This document shows, piece by piece, positions 21,846 through 28,916 of a DNA stretch of 28,916 nucleotides. The position numbers and the translations under genes are program-made. The stretch is from a virus, in IMG/VR virus record IMGVR_UViG_3300030106_000971, positions 1 through 28,916 of that record; one strand, given 5' to 3'. How positions within the stretch are numbered: position 1 is the stretch's first letter; every line of letters starts with the position of its first letter. A model generated the notes under the pieces. That model worked only from the letters and a program-made list of their open reading frames with translations, searched no databases and was not told the origin of the DNA.

Positions 21846-23632
21846 GGTTAAGCCTTAAAATGTCCACACAAGAGGCAGAAAAAGGTTTAGAAAATGTACA
21901 ACAAAGAATAAAAGATGTAAATAAAGAGCTAAAATCTAATATAGATAGTTTTGGTTTTTTAGGTGTTACTATAGGTGATGTCAAAAAGAAATTTGCAGAT
22001 TTAAGACAAATAGGTAGAAAGGCATTAGAAGTTTTAACAGTACAAGGTGAACAAGCATATCTAGGTTTACAACTTATGGCTGGTGGTAAAATGAGGGCAG
22101 GTTTTGGTGCTTTATTTAAAACTATAAAAGTTGGTATAGCGGCGACTGGTATTGGTTTGTTAGTAGTTGCATTCGGATCATTAGTAACATTTTTTACAAA
22201 AACAAAAAGAGGTGCTGAATTATTAGAAACTGCTTTAGCTGGTGTTGGGGCTGCGGTACAAGTTATTACAGATAGAGCAAGTAAAGTAGGTGAAGCATTA
22301 ACAAAAGTATTTAAAGGTGATTTAAAAGGTGCTATAGAAGATGTAAAAGGTGCAGTATCAGGTATAGGTGAAGAAATTGTAAAAGAAACAAAACAAATGA
22401 TGGACTTGTCAGGTGCAAGTACTAATTTAAGAGATAGACAAAGAGAATTAAATGTAGAAACTGCAGAACGTAGAGCAGAGTTAGAAAAATTAAAATTAAT
22501 TGCAGAAGATACTACAAAAACAGAACAAGAAAGATTAGACGCGGCTCAAAAAGGTTTAGATATAGAAACTGATTTAATGGATCGTAGAGTTGCACAAGCA
22601 CAAGAACAATTAAATATTAGAAAGGAAGAGTTAAGTACACGTGAAAAAACTGCAGAAGATTTAGATGAGTTAGCACAATTAGAAATTGACTTATTTAACA
22701 TACAACAAGAAAGTACAACTAAACAAATAGAACTTAATAATAAGGTTAATGCAATACGTAAAGAGGGCGAGGCAAAACGTGAAGCAGAAGAGAAAGAAAG
22801 ACAAGCACAAATAGATGAAGAAAATAAAAAAAGAGAAGAAAAAGAGAAAGAAGATAATGACAAAAAGATTGAGATGCTCAAAGGTAGGTTACAAGCCGAG
22901 CAAGAGTTAGAATTAGCTAAAGCAGAAAGTGATGAACAAAGAGAATTATTAAAATTAGAACAAGATGAGGCAAATGCATTAAAAGATGTAGAGGATTTAC
23001 AAACTAGATTAGCAATAATTGAAAAATTTGAAATTGCAGAAACTGAGTTAAAAAAGAAACATAACGCAGAACGTAAAGCAGATGATGAGGGAGTACAAAG
23101 GGCAAAGTTAGGTGTAATGGCAAATGCTATGGGTACAATATCAGAAATTGCTGGTAAAGAAAGTGCTGGTGGTAAAGCATTAGCAGTAGGTCAAGCAACA
23201 ATAAATACATATTTGGCTGCGACAAATGCTTTAGCTAACACGCCTGCACCACCACCTTTCCCACAAATCGCGGCAGCCATGACTATAATAAATGGTTTTG
23301 CACAAGTAAAAAAGATAGTAGCAACTGATAATACTCCTAAATTTGCAACTGGTGGTATGGTACGTGGTATTGGTACTACTACAAGTGATAGTGTTAATGC
23401 AAGATTAAGTAAAGGAGAAAGCGTTATAAATGCAAAATCTACAAGAATGTTTAGACCTATGTTATCTGCAATAAATCAAGCAGGTGGTGGTAGAGGTTTT
23501 GCTAATGGCGGTATGATTGGTGGAGATTCAGGTGGAGTTACTACAGGAACAGTAAAAGCATTTGTAGTTGCTGATGAGATGACTACAGAACAAGATAGAT
23601 TAAATAATATAAGAAGAAAAGCAACAATATAA
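21824..23632 (+). CDS. Tape measure protein
   Basis: A 602-residue protein with the tape measure plan: a helical N-terminus (about 1-60), two hydrophobic segments (GFGALFKTIKVGIAATGIGLLVVAFGSLVTFF, about 89-120, and an AGVGAAVQV stretch), a long charged coiled coil (about 190-430, rich in E, K, Q and A), then a hydrophobic Ala-rich region (ALAVGQATINTYLAATNALANTP, about 450-480) and a Gly-rich tail with a FATGGMVRG motif typical of tape measures. It sets tail length and can help DNA enter the cell. At about 1.5 angstroms per residue it implies a tail near 90 nm, a siphovirus scale. Confidence 0.85.
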   Translation: MANEERVRLSLKMSTQEAEKGLENVQQRIKDVNKELKSNIDSFGFLGVTIGDVKKKFADLRQIGRKALEVLTVQGEQAYLGLQLMAGGKMRAGFGALFKTIKVGIAATGIGLLVVAFGSLVTFFTKTKRGAELLETALAGVGAAVQVITDRASKVGEALTKVFKGDLKGAIEDVKGAVSGIGEEIVKETKQMMDLSGASTNLRDRQRELNVETAERRAELEKLKLIAEDTTKTEQERLDAAQKGLDIETDLMDRRVAQAQEQLNIRKEELSTREKTAEDLDELAQLEIDLFNIQQESTTKQIELNNKVNAIRKEGEAKREAEEKERQAQIDEENKKREEKEKEDNDKKIEMLKGRLQAEQELELAKAESDEQRELLKLEQDEANALKDVEDLQTRLAIIEKFEIAETELKKKHNAERKADDEGVQRAKLGVMANAMGTISEIAGKESAGGKALAVGQATINTYLAATNALANTPAPPPFPQIAAAMTIINGFAQVKKIVATDNTPKFATGGMVRGIGTTTSDSVNARLSKGESVINAKSTRMFRPMLSAINQAGGGRGFANGGMIGGDSGGVTTGTVKAFVVADEMTTEQDRLNNIRRKATI

Positions 23633-23634
23633 TT

Positions 23635-24849
23635 ATGGAAAAAAATACAACAAAAATAGTAGAATTGGTTATAGATGAAAACCATGAAGAAATTACAATA
23701 GATGCGATAAGTTTAGTTACTGAGCCTGCAATAGCTGAAAACTTTGTTTATTTTAAAAAAGATAAACATAATTTAACATTAGCAAAAGTAGATGAAGAGC
23801 AAAAGCTACTTGTATCACCTGCATTAATACCTAACAAACAAATATATAGATTTGATGCAGAAACAAATCAAGAGTATTATGTATATTTTACTGAAGCAAC
23901 TGTAAAAAAAGCAAGTGAGATGTATTTAAAATACAACAATAACAACAATGCTACAGTACAACATGAAAATAAAGTAACAGGTGTACATACAGTAGAAAGT
24001 TGGATAGTGCAAAATCCTGAAATGGATAAATCTAAGTTATATGGCTATGATGTACCTAAAGGCACATGGTTTGTGAGTATGAGAATAGAAAATGAAGAGA
24101 TTATAGAACGTATAAAAAATGGTGAGCTACGTGGATTAAGTATTGAGGGATATTTTACTGATAAAATGGCTGAAATGAGCAAGTTTGCAAGAGTAGGTAG
24201 CATGGTAACAGATGGTAAAGATGGTAAAATAGATCTACCTTTATATGATAATGAAGATGAAGCACTAGCAAAAGCTAAAGAACTTGGTTGTGATGGCGTA
24301 CATTCTCATTCACTAGATGGTAAAGAAGTTTTTATGCCTTGCTCAGATCATGATATTATAAGCAATTTATCAGAAATACTAAAAGAAGATTGTGGTTGTG
24401 AAGAAACAGAACTAATATCACCTAATCCTTGTACAAGTGGTTACAAGCCTATAGGACATAAAATAAAAGATGGTCGTAAAGTACCAAATTGTGTGCCTGT
24501 AAATGCAAAAAAGAAAAAAAAAAAGAAAAAAAAACGTAAGTACTTAGAAAGTTATAATGATTATCCACAAAGTGCTACAAACAACGCCAAAAGAGCAATA
24601 AAGTGGAAAGAAGAAAATGGTACAACTTGTGGAACACGTGTTGGTTGGACTAGAGCAGGTCAATTAGCTAGAAGAGAAAATATAACAAGAGATACTATTG
24701 CAAGAATGGCGTCGTTTAAAAGACATCAACAAAACAAAGATGTACCATATACTGAGGGATGTGGTGGTTTAATGTGGGATGCATGGGGTGGATCTAGTGG
24801 AATTAATTGGGCAATAAGCAAATTAAAAAAAATAGATTCAAAAAAGTAA
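23635..24849 (+). CDS. XkdF-like prohead protease with extra C-terminal domain
   Basis: A 404-residue protein. Residues about 20-185 match the XkdF-like (Peptidase S78-type) prohead protease pattern: AISLVTEPAIAENFVYF, then ATVQHENKVTGVHTVESWIV (His110, Ser122) and ELRGLSIEGYF (Ser169). Candidate catalytic residues are His110 and Ser169. These proteases remove scaffold and mature the capsid. After a variable part (about 190-290) there is a Lys tract (about 292-302) encoded by an A-rich run, then a basic C-terminal domain (YNDYPQSATNNAKRAIKWK...CGTRVGWTRAGQLARRENITRDTIARMASFKRH) known to me as an appendage in Bacteroidetes phage head proteins, with unknown function. It precedes the scaffold and capsid genes. 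Confidence 0.75.
   Translation: MEKNTTKIVELVIDENHEEITIDAISLVTEPAIAENFVYFKKDKHNLTLAKVDEEQKLLVSPALIPNKQIYRFDAETNQEYYVYFTEATVKKASEMYLKYNNNNNATVQHENKVTGVHTVESWIVQNPEMDKSKLYGYDVPKGTWFVSMRIENEEIIERIKNGELRGLSIEGYFTDKMAEMSKFARVGSMVTDGKDGKIDLPLYDNEDEALAKAKELGCDGVHSHSLDGKEVFMPCSDHDIISNLSEILKEDCGCEETELISPNPCTSGYKPIGHKIKDGRKVPNCVPVNAKKKKKKKKKRKYLESYNDYPQSATNNAKRAIKWKEENGTTCGTRVGWTRAGQLARRENITRDTIARMASFKRHQQNKDVPYTEGCGGLMWDAWGGSSGINWAISKLKKIDSKK
24507..24534 (+). other. A-rich slippage-prone tract in the protease gene
   Basis: Twenty-eight bases made only of A apart from two G (A6-G-A11-G-A9), encoding Lys. A shift to -1 reads ACG TAA (stop at 24537-24539); a shift to +1 reads GTA AGT ACT TAG (stop at 24545-24547). 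Either slip would therefore release a protease without its C-terminal domain. Confidence 0.5.
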
Positions 24850-24875
24850 CAAAATATATAAACTTATATTTACTA
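24846..24875 (+). promoter_or_regulatory. Phage-specific promoter copy 3 (scaffold/capsid operon)
   Basis: GTAACAAAA at 24846-24854, nine bases, then TTATATTTACTA at 24864-24875. The upstream half overlaps the protease stop codon; the next start is 28 bases on. It would boost scaffold and capsid transcription, which are needed in large amounts. Confidence 0.75.
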
Positions 24876-24903
24876 TAAATAACCTAACTATAAAATTTTC
24901 AAA

Positions 24904-25530
24904 ATGGACTTAAAAACTAGAATTAGAGTTGCCTTAGGCATTGAGGAAGAAACTACTCAATTAGCATATGAGGGCAAACTAGCAGATGGTACTTTAATTG
25001 TATCTGAAGCAGATGCTCTTGCTGAGGGTGTCGCAGTAAATGTTCTTGTAGAAGATGGTACACAAATACCATTACCTGTAGGAGAATATGAAACAGAAGA
25101 TGGCGTAAAATTTATCATAGAGGAAGAGGGTGTAATTGCTACAATGGTAGAAGAAACTGAAGCAAAAGATGAAGATGAAGAAATGTATGATGAAAAAGAA
25201 GAGATGTCAGATGAACATGCAGAACTATTTAATGAAATAGGAACTGTAGTTAAAGAATTATTAGAAGAGGTGCGTAATGATATAGCACGTTTATCTACAG
25301 AATTAGATGAGATAAGAGGAGAAAGCTTATCTAAAGATGAAAACATAGCTGAATTACAAGAAGAGAATGTAGAATTGGCTAAACAAGTAAAAGAATTAGG
25401 TGAAGAGCCAGGTGATAAGCCTGTAAAACTTAATAAGTTTACAAAAAATAATAAAAAAACAGAATTGTCAAAAGCAGAATATAACAAATTATCTGCTAAA
25501 GATAGATTTTGGTATAACTTAAATAATTAA
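24904..25530 (+). CDS. Probable scaffold protein
   Basis: A 208-residue very acidic protein. The N-terminal part (about 1-85) is strand-rich (GKLADGTLIVSEADALAEGVAVNVLVEDGTQIPLPVGEYETEDGVKFIIEEEG). The middle is an acidic low-complexity segment (about 86-110) followed by a coiled coil (about 110-175, LFNEIGTVVKELLEEVRNDIARLSTELDEI...). The C-terminus is basic (KLNKFTKNNKKTELSKAEYNKLSAKDRFW). This layout and its place between protease and major capsid protein are those of phage scaffolds, which are cut by the protease once the shell is built. Confidence 0.7.
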   Translation: MDLKTRIRVALGIEEETTQLAYEGKLADGTLIVSEADALAEGVAVNVLVEDGTQIPLPVGEYETEDGVKFIIEEEGVIATMVEETEAKDEDEEMYDEKEEMSDEHAELFNEIGTVVKELLEEVRNDIARLSTELDEIRGESLSKDENIAELQEENVELAKQVKELGEEPGDKPVKLNKFTKNNKKTELSKAEYNKLSAKDRFWYNLNN

Positions 25531-25551
25531 TAACAATAAAATTAAAAAAAA

Positions 25552-26466
25552 ATGGGTTTTAATATTACTTCAAACTATAGTGGGGAACACGCAGGACAGT
25601 ATATCGCGGCTGCGTTAAAATCTGCTAAATCTTTAGACTTTTTAACTGTTCTAGAGAATGTTAAATTTAAAAGAAACATAACAAAAGTAGCTACATCAGG
25701 ATTAATTGTAGATGCAACTTGTGATTTTACTGATGCAGGTACACTTACACTAACTGAAAGAGTGCTTAATCCAAAAGAATTACAAATTAACGTTGATCTT
25801 TGTAAAAAAGATTTACTTGCTGACTGGCAGGCGGCTCAAATGAGAGCAGGGGCACACAATAGAGGAATGTCTGATGACTTTACAGCTTTCTTATTTTCAC
25901 ACTTAGCTATGGAAATAGCAAATAGCGTAGAAACTAGCATTTGGGATGGTTTAGATGCTAATGCAGGTGAGTTTACTGGCTTTATGCAGGCAGGTAATGG
26001 ACACTTTGAAAATGATACTGCAATAGTAGAGGCAGATAATGAGGGTGGTGCAGGAACAGCGTTTACAGCATCAAACATTATTGCAAACTTACAAAATGTA
26101 GTTGAAAATATACCAAGTGCTGTTTACACTAAGGAAGATTTATATATTTATTTATCACCAACATCTTATAGAAAATATTTATCTGCTATTTCTGCCTTAT
26201 CTGCTTTCCCTTTTAATCACATGGGAGAATATACAAAAATGTTTGAAGGCATTAAATTAGCAGTTTGTCCAGGTATGGTAGAAAATAAGATGTGCGCGGC
26301 ACAACAGTCAAACTTATTCTTTGGAACTGATTTATTATCAGATCATACTGAGGTACGTGTACTAGATATGCAAGACCTCGATGGAAGCGATAATATTCGT
26401 GTGGTCGCGAAATTTACTGGCGGAACACAACACGCACAAGGTGGCGATATTGTGAGATTAGACTAA
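25552..26466 (+). CDS. Major capsid protein (HK97 fold type)
   Basis: A 304-residue protein following the scaffold with only 21 bases between. It begins MGFNITSNYSGEHAGQYIAAAL, has LTVLENVKFKRNITKVAT and TERVLNPKELQINVDLCKKDLLADWQA, a helical spine (FTAFLFSHLAMEIANSVETSIWDGLDANAGEFTG) and a late strand block (VRVLDMQDLDGSDNIRVVAKFTGGTQHAQGGDIVRLD). This is the pattern of the capsid proteins of Bacteroidetes siphophages with the HK97 fold. Codon choice here is noticeably less AT-rich (GCG, CGC, CTC), as in other highly expressed genes. A hairpin follows the gene. Confidence 0.8.
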   Translation: MGFNITSNYSGEHAGQYIAAALKSAKSLDFLTVLENVKFKRNITKVATSGLIVDATCDFTDAGTLTLTERVLNPKELQINVDLCKKDLLADWQAAQMRAGAHNRGMSDDFTAFLFSHLAMEIANSVETSIWDGLDANAGEFTGFMQAGNGHFENDTAIVEADNEGGAGTAFTASNIIANLQNVVENIPSAVYTKEDLYIYLSPTSYRKYLSAISALSAFPFNHMGEYTKMFEGIKLAVCPGMVENKMCAAQQSNLFFGTDLLSDHTEVRVLDMQDLDGSDNIRVVAKFTGGTQHAQGGDIVRLD

Positions 26467-26482
26467 TTAATAACTAGCTTAG

Positions 26483-26508
26483 AGCAAGGGGATTAAATTC
26501 CCTTTGCT
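26483..26508 (+). terminator. Hairpin after the major capsid gene
   Basis: AGCAAGGGGA (26483-26492) pairs with TCCCTTTGCT (26499-26508): ten pairs with one G-U, loop TTAAAT. No U-rich tail follows, so it may be an attenuator or an mRNA 3'-end stabiliser that keeps capsid mRNA high relative to the next genes. Confidence 0.55.
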
Positions 26509-26534
26509 TAAAAGCACTTAAAACATATAAAAAT

Positions 26535-27086
26535 ATGGCATGTGAATTAACGAAAGGAAGAGGTTTAGATTGCCGTGATGTGATGGGTGGTATAAAAGCC
26601 ATCTATTTTGCACAGCATGAGGACGCTACAATAGTAGAAACAGCAGGTGCAGTTAGTGATTTAGATTTAACTACAAATTTGTTCAAATATACATTACCAC
26701 GTGGTACAGGATCATTTACAGAAACTGTACAACCATCACAAGAAAATGGTACTGTATTTTATGAGCCTAGTGTGAATATTAAATTACACAAAATGACTGT
26801 AGGTGATAGAAATGAATTAAAACTATTAGCACAAAATAGATTATTAGTGTTTATACAAACTAATGTAAAAGATGCTAATGGTAAAGATAAAATTTGGTGT
26901 TTAGGAAGAGAAAATGGTTTAGAATTATCAGCAGGTACATCACAAACTGGTGCTGCCTTAGGAGATATGAATGGACTAGATTTGACATTTAGTGGCGCGG
27001 AAAGTGAGCCTTGTTTATTTGTACAAGCATACACAACAGCACCATTTGACAACGCAGGGTTTACAGTTACAATAACTGCATCATAA
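26535..27086 (+). CDS. Probable major tail tube protein
   Basis: A 183-residue protein beginning MACELTKGRGLDCRDVMGGIKAIYFAQ. The pattern (CxxTxGRxxxCRDxxGGIKxIYF, then KYTLPRGTGSFTETVQPSQENGTVFYEPSVNIKLHKM and GAALGDMNGLDLTFSGAESEP) is one I know from tail tube proteins of Bacteroidetes siphophages. The strand-helix-strand order fits the tube fold. It is placed after the capsid gene, far from the other tail genes, between a hairpin and a strong terminator, as expected for a highly expressed unit. Confidence 0.65.
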   Translation: MACELTKGRGLDCRDVMGGIKAIYFAQHEDATIVETAGAVSDLDLTTNLFKYTLPRGTGSFTETVQPSQENGTVFYEPSVNIKLHKMTVGDRNELKLLAQNRLLVFIQTNVKDANGKDKIWCLGRENGLELSAGTSQTGAALGDMNGLDLTFSGAESEPCLFVQAYTTAPFDNAGFTVTITAS

Positions 27087-27112
27087 TATATAAATTATAT
27101 ATATAATCAATT

Positions 27113-27140
27113 AAAGGTAAGGTAAAACTTACCTTTTTTT
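27113..27140 (+). terminator. Rho-independent terminator
   Basis: AAAGGTAAG (27113-27121) pairs perfectly with CTTACCTTT (27128-27136), six-base loop GTAAAA, then four more T (run of seven T in all, 27134-27140). It ends the capsid/tail-tube unit and lies just before promoter copy 4. Confidence 0.85.
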
Positions 27141-27150
27141 GTATATAAGC

Positions 27151-27180
27151 GTAATAAAATTAAGTTTTTTATATTTACTA
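27151..27180 (+). promoter_or_regulatory. Phage-specific promoter copy 4 (portal/late operon)
   Basis: GTAATAAAA at 27151-27159, nine bases, then TTATATTTACTA at 27169-27180. The next ATG is only five bases on (27186), so the transcript would be nearly leaderless. It would drive the beta-rich virion proteins, portal and connector and, across the join, the lysis genes. Confidence 0.75.
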
Positions 27181-27185
27181 AAAAG

Positions 27186-27551
27186 ATGTTATATATAAAA
27201 AAGGCAGTAACAAATACTTTAAAAGTTGCATTAGCAGATAAAGTAAATGCATCTATAACACAATATAAGATAGTTTTGACAAATGATGTTAAAACATTAG
27301 ATCAAGAATTAGTTATAGTACCTACATTTACTAATAGATATGCACAATTTAACATTGTAGAGCCTAGTAATATAACATTAACAGATGAGGGTAGTTATAC
27401 TTATCAAATAAAAGGAGATGATGTAACACTTGCAAGAGGTAAAGCAATAGTTTATGATGGTACATTTACTACAGCTACAAAATTTGGAGATGAGGTAACA
27501 TATACAGAACACACAAATACAGAAACTAACACACAATATATAACAATTTAA
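27186..27551 (+). CDS. Beta-rich virion protein (121 aa)
   Basis: A 121-residue protein made of alternating strands (NTLKVALADKVNASITQYKIVLTNDVK, QELVIVPTFTNRYAQFNIVE, GSYTYQIKGDDVTLARGKAIVYDG), like a small immunoglobulin-like or phage decoration domain. The IYKIVLTNDVKT-type core is often seen in Bacteroidetes phage head proteins. It starts five bases after promoter copy 4. Virion role is inferred from position. Confidence 0.6.
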   Translation: MLYIKKAVTNTLKVALADKVNASITQYKIVLTNDVKTLDQELVIVPTFTNRYAQFNIVEPSNITLTDEGSYTYQIKGDDVTLARGKAIVYDGTFTTATKFGDEVTYTEHTNTETNTQYITI

Positions 27552-27553
27552 TT

Positions 27554-27820
27554 ATGGGATACAAAAATACAAACGATCATTTACAAGAGATGTTAGGTAA
27601 AAAAGGAACTGTAGAGGTTTTTACAACTTCGGCACAAACAAGTAAAGATTTTTACGCAATACATTTTGTAAATGAAAGTGTTATTACAAATTGTACTATA
27701 ACAGGTGCAACAAATGATAGCAATTTAGATAGTAAAACAATACCTGCAGGTACTGTTATTTTCGCACCATTTACAGCGATAACTCTAACAAGTGGTTTAG
27801 CAATAGGATATAACAACTAA
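27554..27820 (+). CDS. Small beta-rich virion protein (88 aa)
   Basis: An 88-residue protein with strands (GTVEVFTTSAQTSKDFYAIHFVNESVITNCTIT, TIPAGTVIFAPFTAITLTSGLAIGYNN) in a pattern seen in small trimeric phage decoration or spike-attachment proteins. It is two bases after the previous stop and three bases before the next gene. A capsid decoration role is plausible but unproven. Confidence 0.55.
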   Translation: MGYKNTNDHLQEMLGKKGTVEVFTTSAQTSKDFYAIHFVNESVITNCTITGATNDSNLDSKTIPAGTVIFAPFTAITLTSGLAIGYNN

Positions 27821-27823
27821 GAT

Positions 27824-28510
27824 ATGTTAAATCAAGCATTAGTATTAAAATCTAAAGTTTATAGTGCATTTGCTATTACTGATATTGAAAGTTTAAAACA
27901 ATGGTTTAAATTTAATACAGGACAAATTGCAATAACAGATGGTATTCAATGGAATGATAGTAGTGGTAACAATTTACACGCGAGTCAAACAACAGATGCT
28001 CAAGAGGGTAGTGGATTTAGTGGTGGTGGTTTTGTAACAGATGCAGGTAGTCAAGATAATTTAGATTTTAGTACAACATATACTGATAGTGGTGATTATC
28101 ACGTATTTATGGTATTAGATTTATCAGAAGAAAGTAATGAAAGTTTTTTAACAAGTGTAGATAACACATCTTTTATGCGTTTTGGACAGGGTGGTACTGC
28201 TACAGCATTTAGAATGAAACATGGTGGTACTACTTTAAATATAACACTATCAAGTGGTTTTGGTACTACAAAAGCAATAGCAGAAGTTACTAGAAATTCA
28301 AGTAATGTAGTTAGAGTTTTAAAAAATGGTGTTTCTTTAGGTAGTGGTACTGGTAGTGGTACATTTGGTTTTGAGCAATTAGGTAGTTCATCAAATGGTT
28401 TAACATCAGCAACAATATTTGAAGTGGTAATATTTAGTAGTGCATTATCAAGTGCAGATGCTACAAATGTACGTAATGATATTGCAGATAGAAATAGTAT
28501 AAGTATATAA
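27824..28510 (+). CDS. LamG/concanavalin-like lectin domain virion protein
   Basis: A 228-residue protein. Residues about 20-228 have the LamG-type jelly-roll pattern: ESLKQWFKFNTGQIAITDGIQWNDSSGNNLHA, then FSTTYTDSGDYHVFMVLDL, AIAEVTRNSSNVVRVLKNGVSLGSG and the typical close ATIFEVVIFSSALSSADATNVRNDIADRNSI. Such domains bind carbohydrates or proteins. It lies in the head operon between tail tube and portal, so it may be a capsid-surface adhesin or a fibre. There is no signal peptide. Confidence 0.7.
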   Translation: MLNQALVLKSKVYSAFAITDIESLKQWFKFNTGQIAITDGIQWNDSSGNNLHASQTTDAQEGSGFSGGGFVTDAGSQDNLDFSTTYTDSGDYHVFMVLDLSEESNESFLTSVDNTSFMRFGQGGTATAFRMKHGGTTLNITLSSGFGTTKAIAEVTRNSSNVVRVLKNGVSLGSGTGSGTFGFEQLGSSSNGLTSATIFEVVIFSSALSSADATNVRNDIADRNSISI

Positions 28511-28512
28511 TT

Positions 28513-28916
28513 ATGGATAAAAATAGATTGTTACAAGTTTATTTAGAGCAACAAACTGCACCACGTGTAATGGAAAATGCATCTAATGATTGGATATCAT
28601 ATGGTGATGGTGAGTATAAAAATTTGTACCCACAATTTCTTATAGACATGTATAATTCAAGTGCAACACATTCTGCGATAGTAAATGCAACTGCATCTAT
28701 GGTAGCAGGTAAAGATATTGTAATTGAAGATGAGGGTGCTGATCTTAGTACTTTTGTACAATTAAAGAAATTTTTAGCAAGTGTAAATAGAACAGGAGAT
28801 TCAGCACATCAAATTATAACAAAATGTGCTTTTGATCTTAAATTATTTGGCTCATATGCAATAAATGTTATATGGTCTAAAGATAAAACTAAAATTGCAG
28901 AAATATATCACATTCC
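28513..28916 (+). CDS. Portal protein, N-terminal part (continues at base 3)
   Basis: The ATG at 28513 follows the previous stop by two bases and opens the portal gene, with 109 codons before the overlap at 28840 and the frame carried on without a break to 1505. The first residues include NDWISYGDGEYKNLYPQFLIDMYNSSATHSAIVNATASMVAG, a pattern typical of the portal N-terminus (start of the wing/clip region). See the entry at 1-1505 for the rest. Confidence 0.85.
   Translation, partial: MDKNRLLQVYLEQQTAPRVMENASNDWISYGDGEYKNLYPQFLIDMYNSSATHSAIVNATASMVAGKDIVIEDEGADLSTFVQLKKFLASVNRTGDSAHQIITKCAFDLKLFGSYAINVIWSKDKTKIAEIYHI
28838..28916. repeat. Terminal direct repeat, right copy
   Basis: Same sequence as 1-79 with one mismatch at 28839 (T; A at base 2). 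In the portal frame this is the third base of a Leu codon (CTT here, NTA in the left copy), so it would be silent if the left codon is CTA or TTA. Confidence 0.95.

Noticed and set aside
1-28916. Integrase, lysogeny repressor, IS element or toxin-antitoxin pair
   Set aside because: I searched the frames for tyrosine or serine recombinase motifs, CI-like repressors and transposases and saw none; the small winged-helix protein at 9824 is not by itself evidence of lysogeny.

Overview
This window is the essentially complete genome of a small, very AT-rich tailed phage (a siphovirus by gene content) of a Bacteroidetes host, probably a flavobacterium. Every gene is on the plus strand and packed tightly, mostly with ATGA or TAATG junctions. 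The host inference rests on four points. There are no Shine-Dalgarno sequences; starts follow A-rich leaders. The early promoter has a TANNTTTG-type -7 box. A signal peptide ends in the typical FAQ. The tail and capsid proteins resemble families I know from Bacteroidetes phages. Bases 3-79 are repeated exactly at 28840-28916, so the contig closes into a circle of 28,837 bp and the portal gene runs across the join. No integrase, excisionase or CI-type repressor is visible, so a virulent lifestyle is likely.

Layout, starting at the early promoter. 6064-6195 is the main early control region. 6196-10415 is the early/replication block: small unknown proteins, an SSB-like protein, an orphan DnaA-domain-IV-like protein, an initiator with tandem lambda-O-like iterons, a possible helicase loader, a C5-cytosine methyltransferase, a small winged-helix protein and NinG. 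10471-10995 encodes a sigma-factor-like protein behind a second promoter related to the early one. 10973-13009 holds small regulators, a DUF3310 protein and a ParB-domain/Mom-like pair (DNA hypermodification). 13009-13081 folds as a tRNA-like RNA just upstream of the terminase genes (13095-14748). 14853-23632 is the tail module, including a -1 frameshifted tail assembly chaperone and the tape measure. 23635-27086 holds the head protease, scaffold, major capsid protein and tail-tube-like protein. 27186-28510 encodes beta-rich virion proteins, one LamG-like. The portal (28513 across the join to 1505) and connector genes follow. 2520-6063 carries an outer-membrane beta-barrel, an exported thioredoxin-like protein, a lysis cassette (DUF5675 L,D-transpeptidase-like enzyme plus holin) and a metallophosphoesterase.

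The most interesting system is transcriptional. Four copies of a bipartite element (GYAMYAAAA, nine bases, then an invariant TTATATTTACTA) lie at 10730, 14806, 24846 and 27151. Three are in the main intergenic gaps before virion operons, and one is inside the sigma-like gene, where it can drive the modification/terminase block. I infer that the phage sigma factor reads this promoter, giving an early (host sigma) to late (phage sigma) switch. Other points worth attention are the tRNA-like RNA, the A-AAA-AAG frameshift site, an A-rich slippage tract in the protease gene, and the unusual gene order with tail genes before head genes and the portal last.
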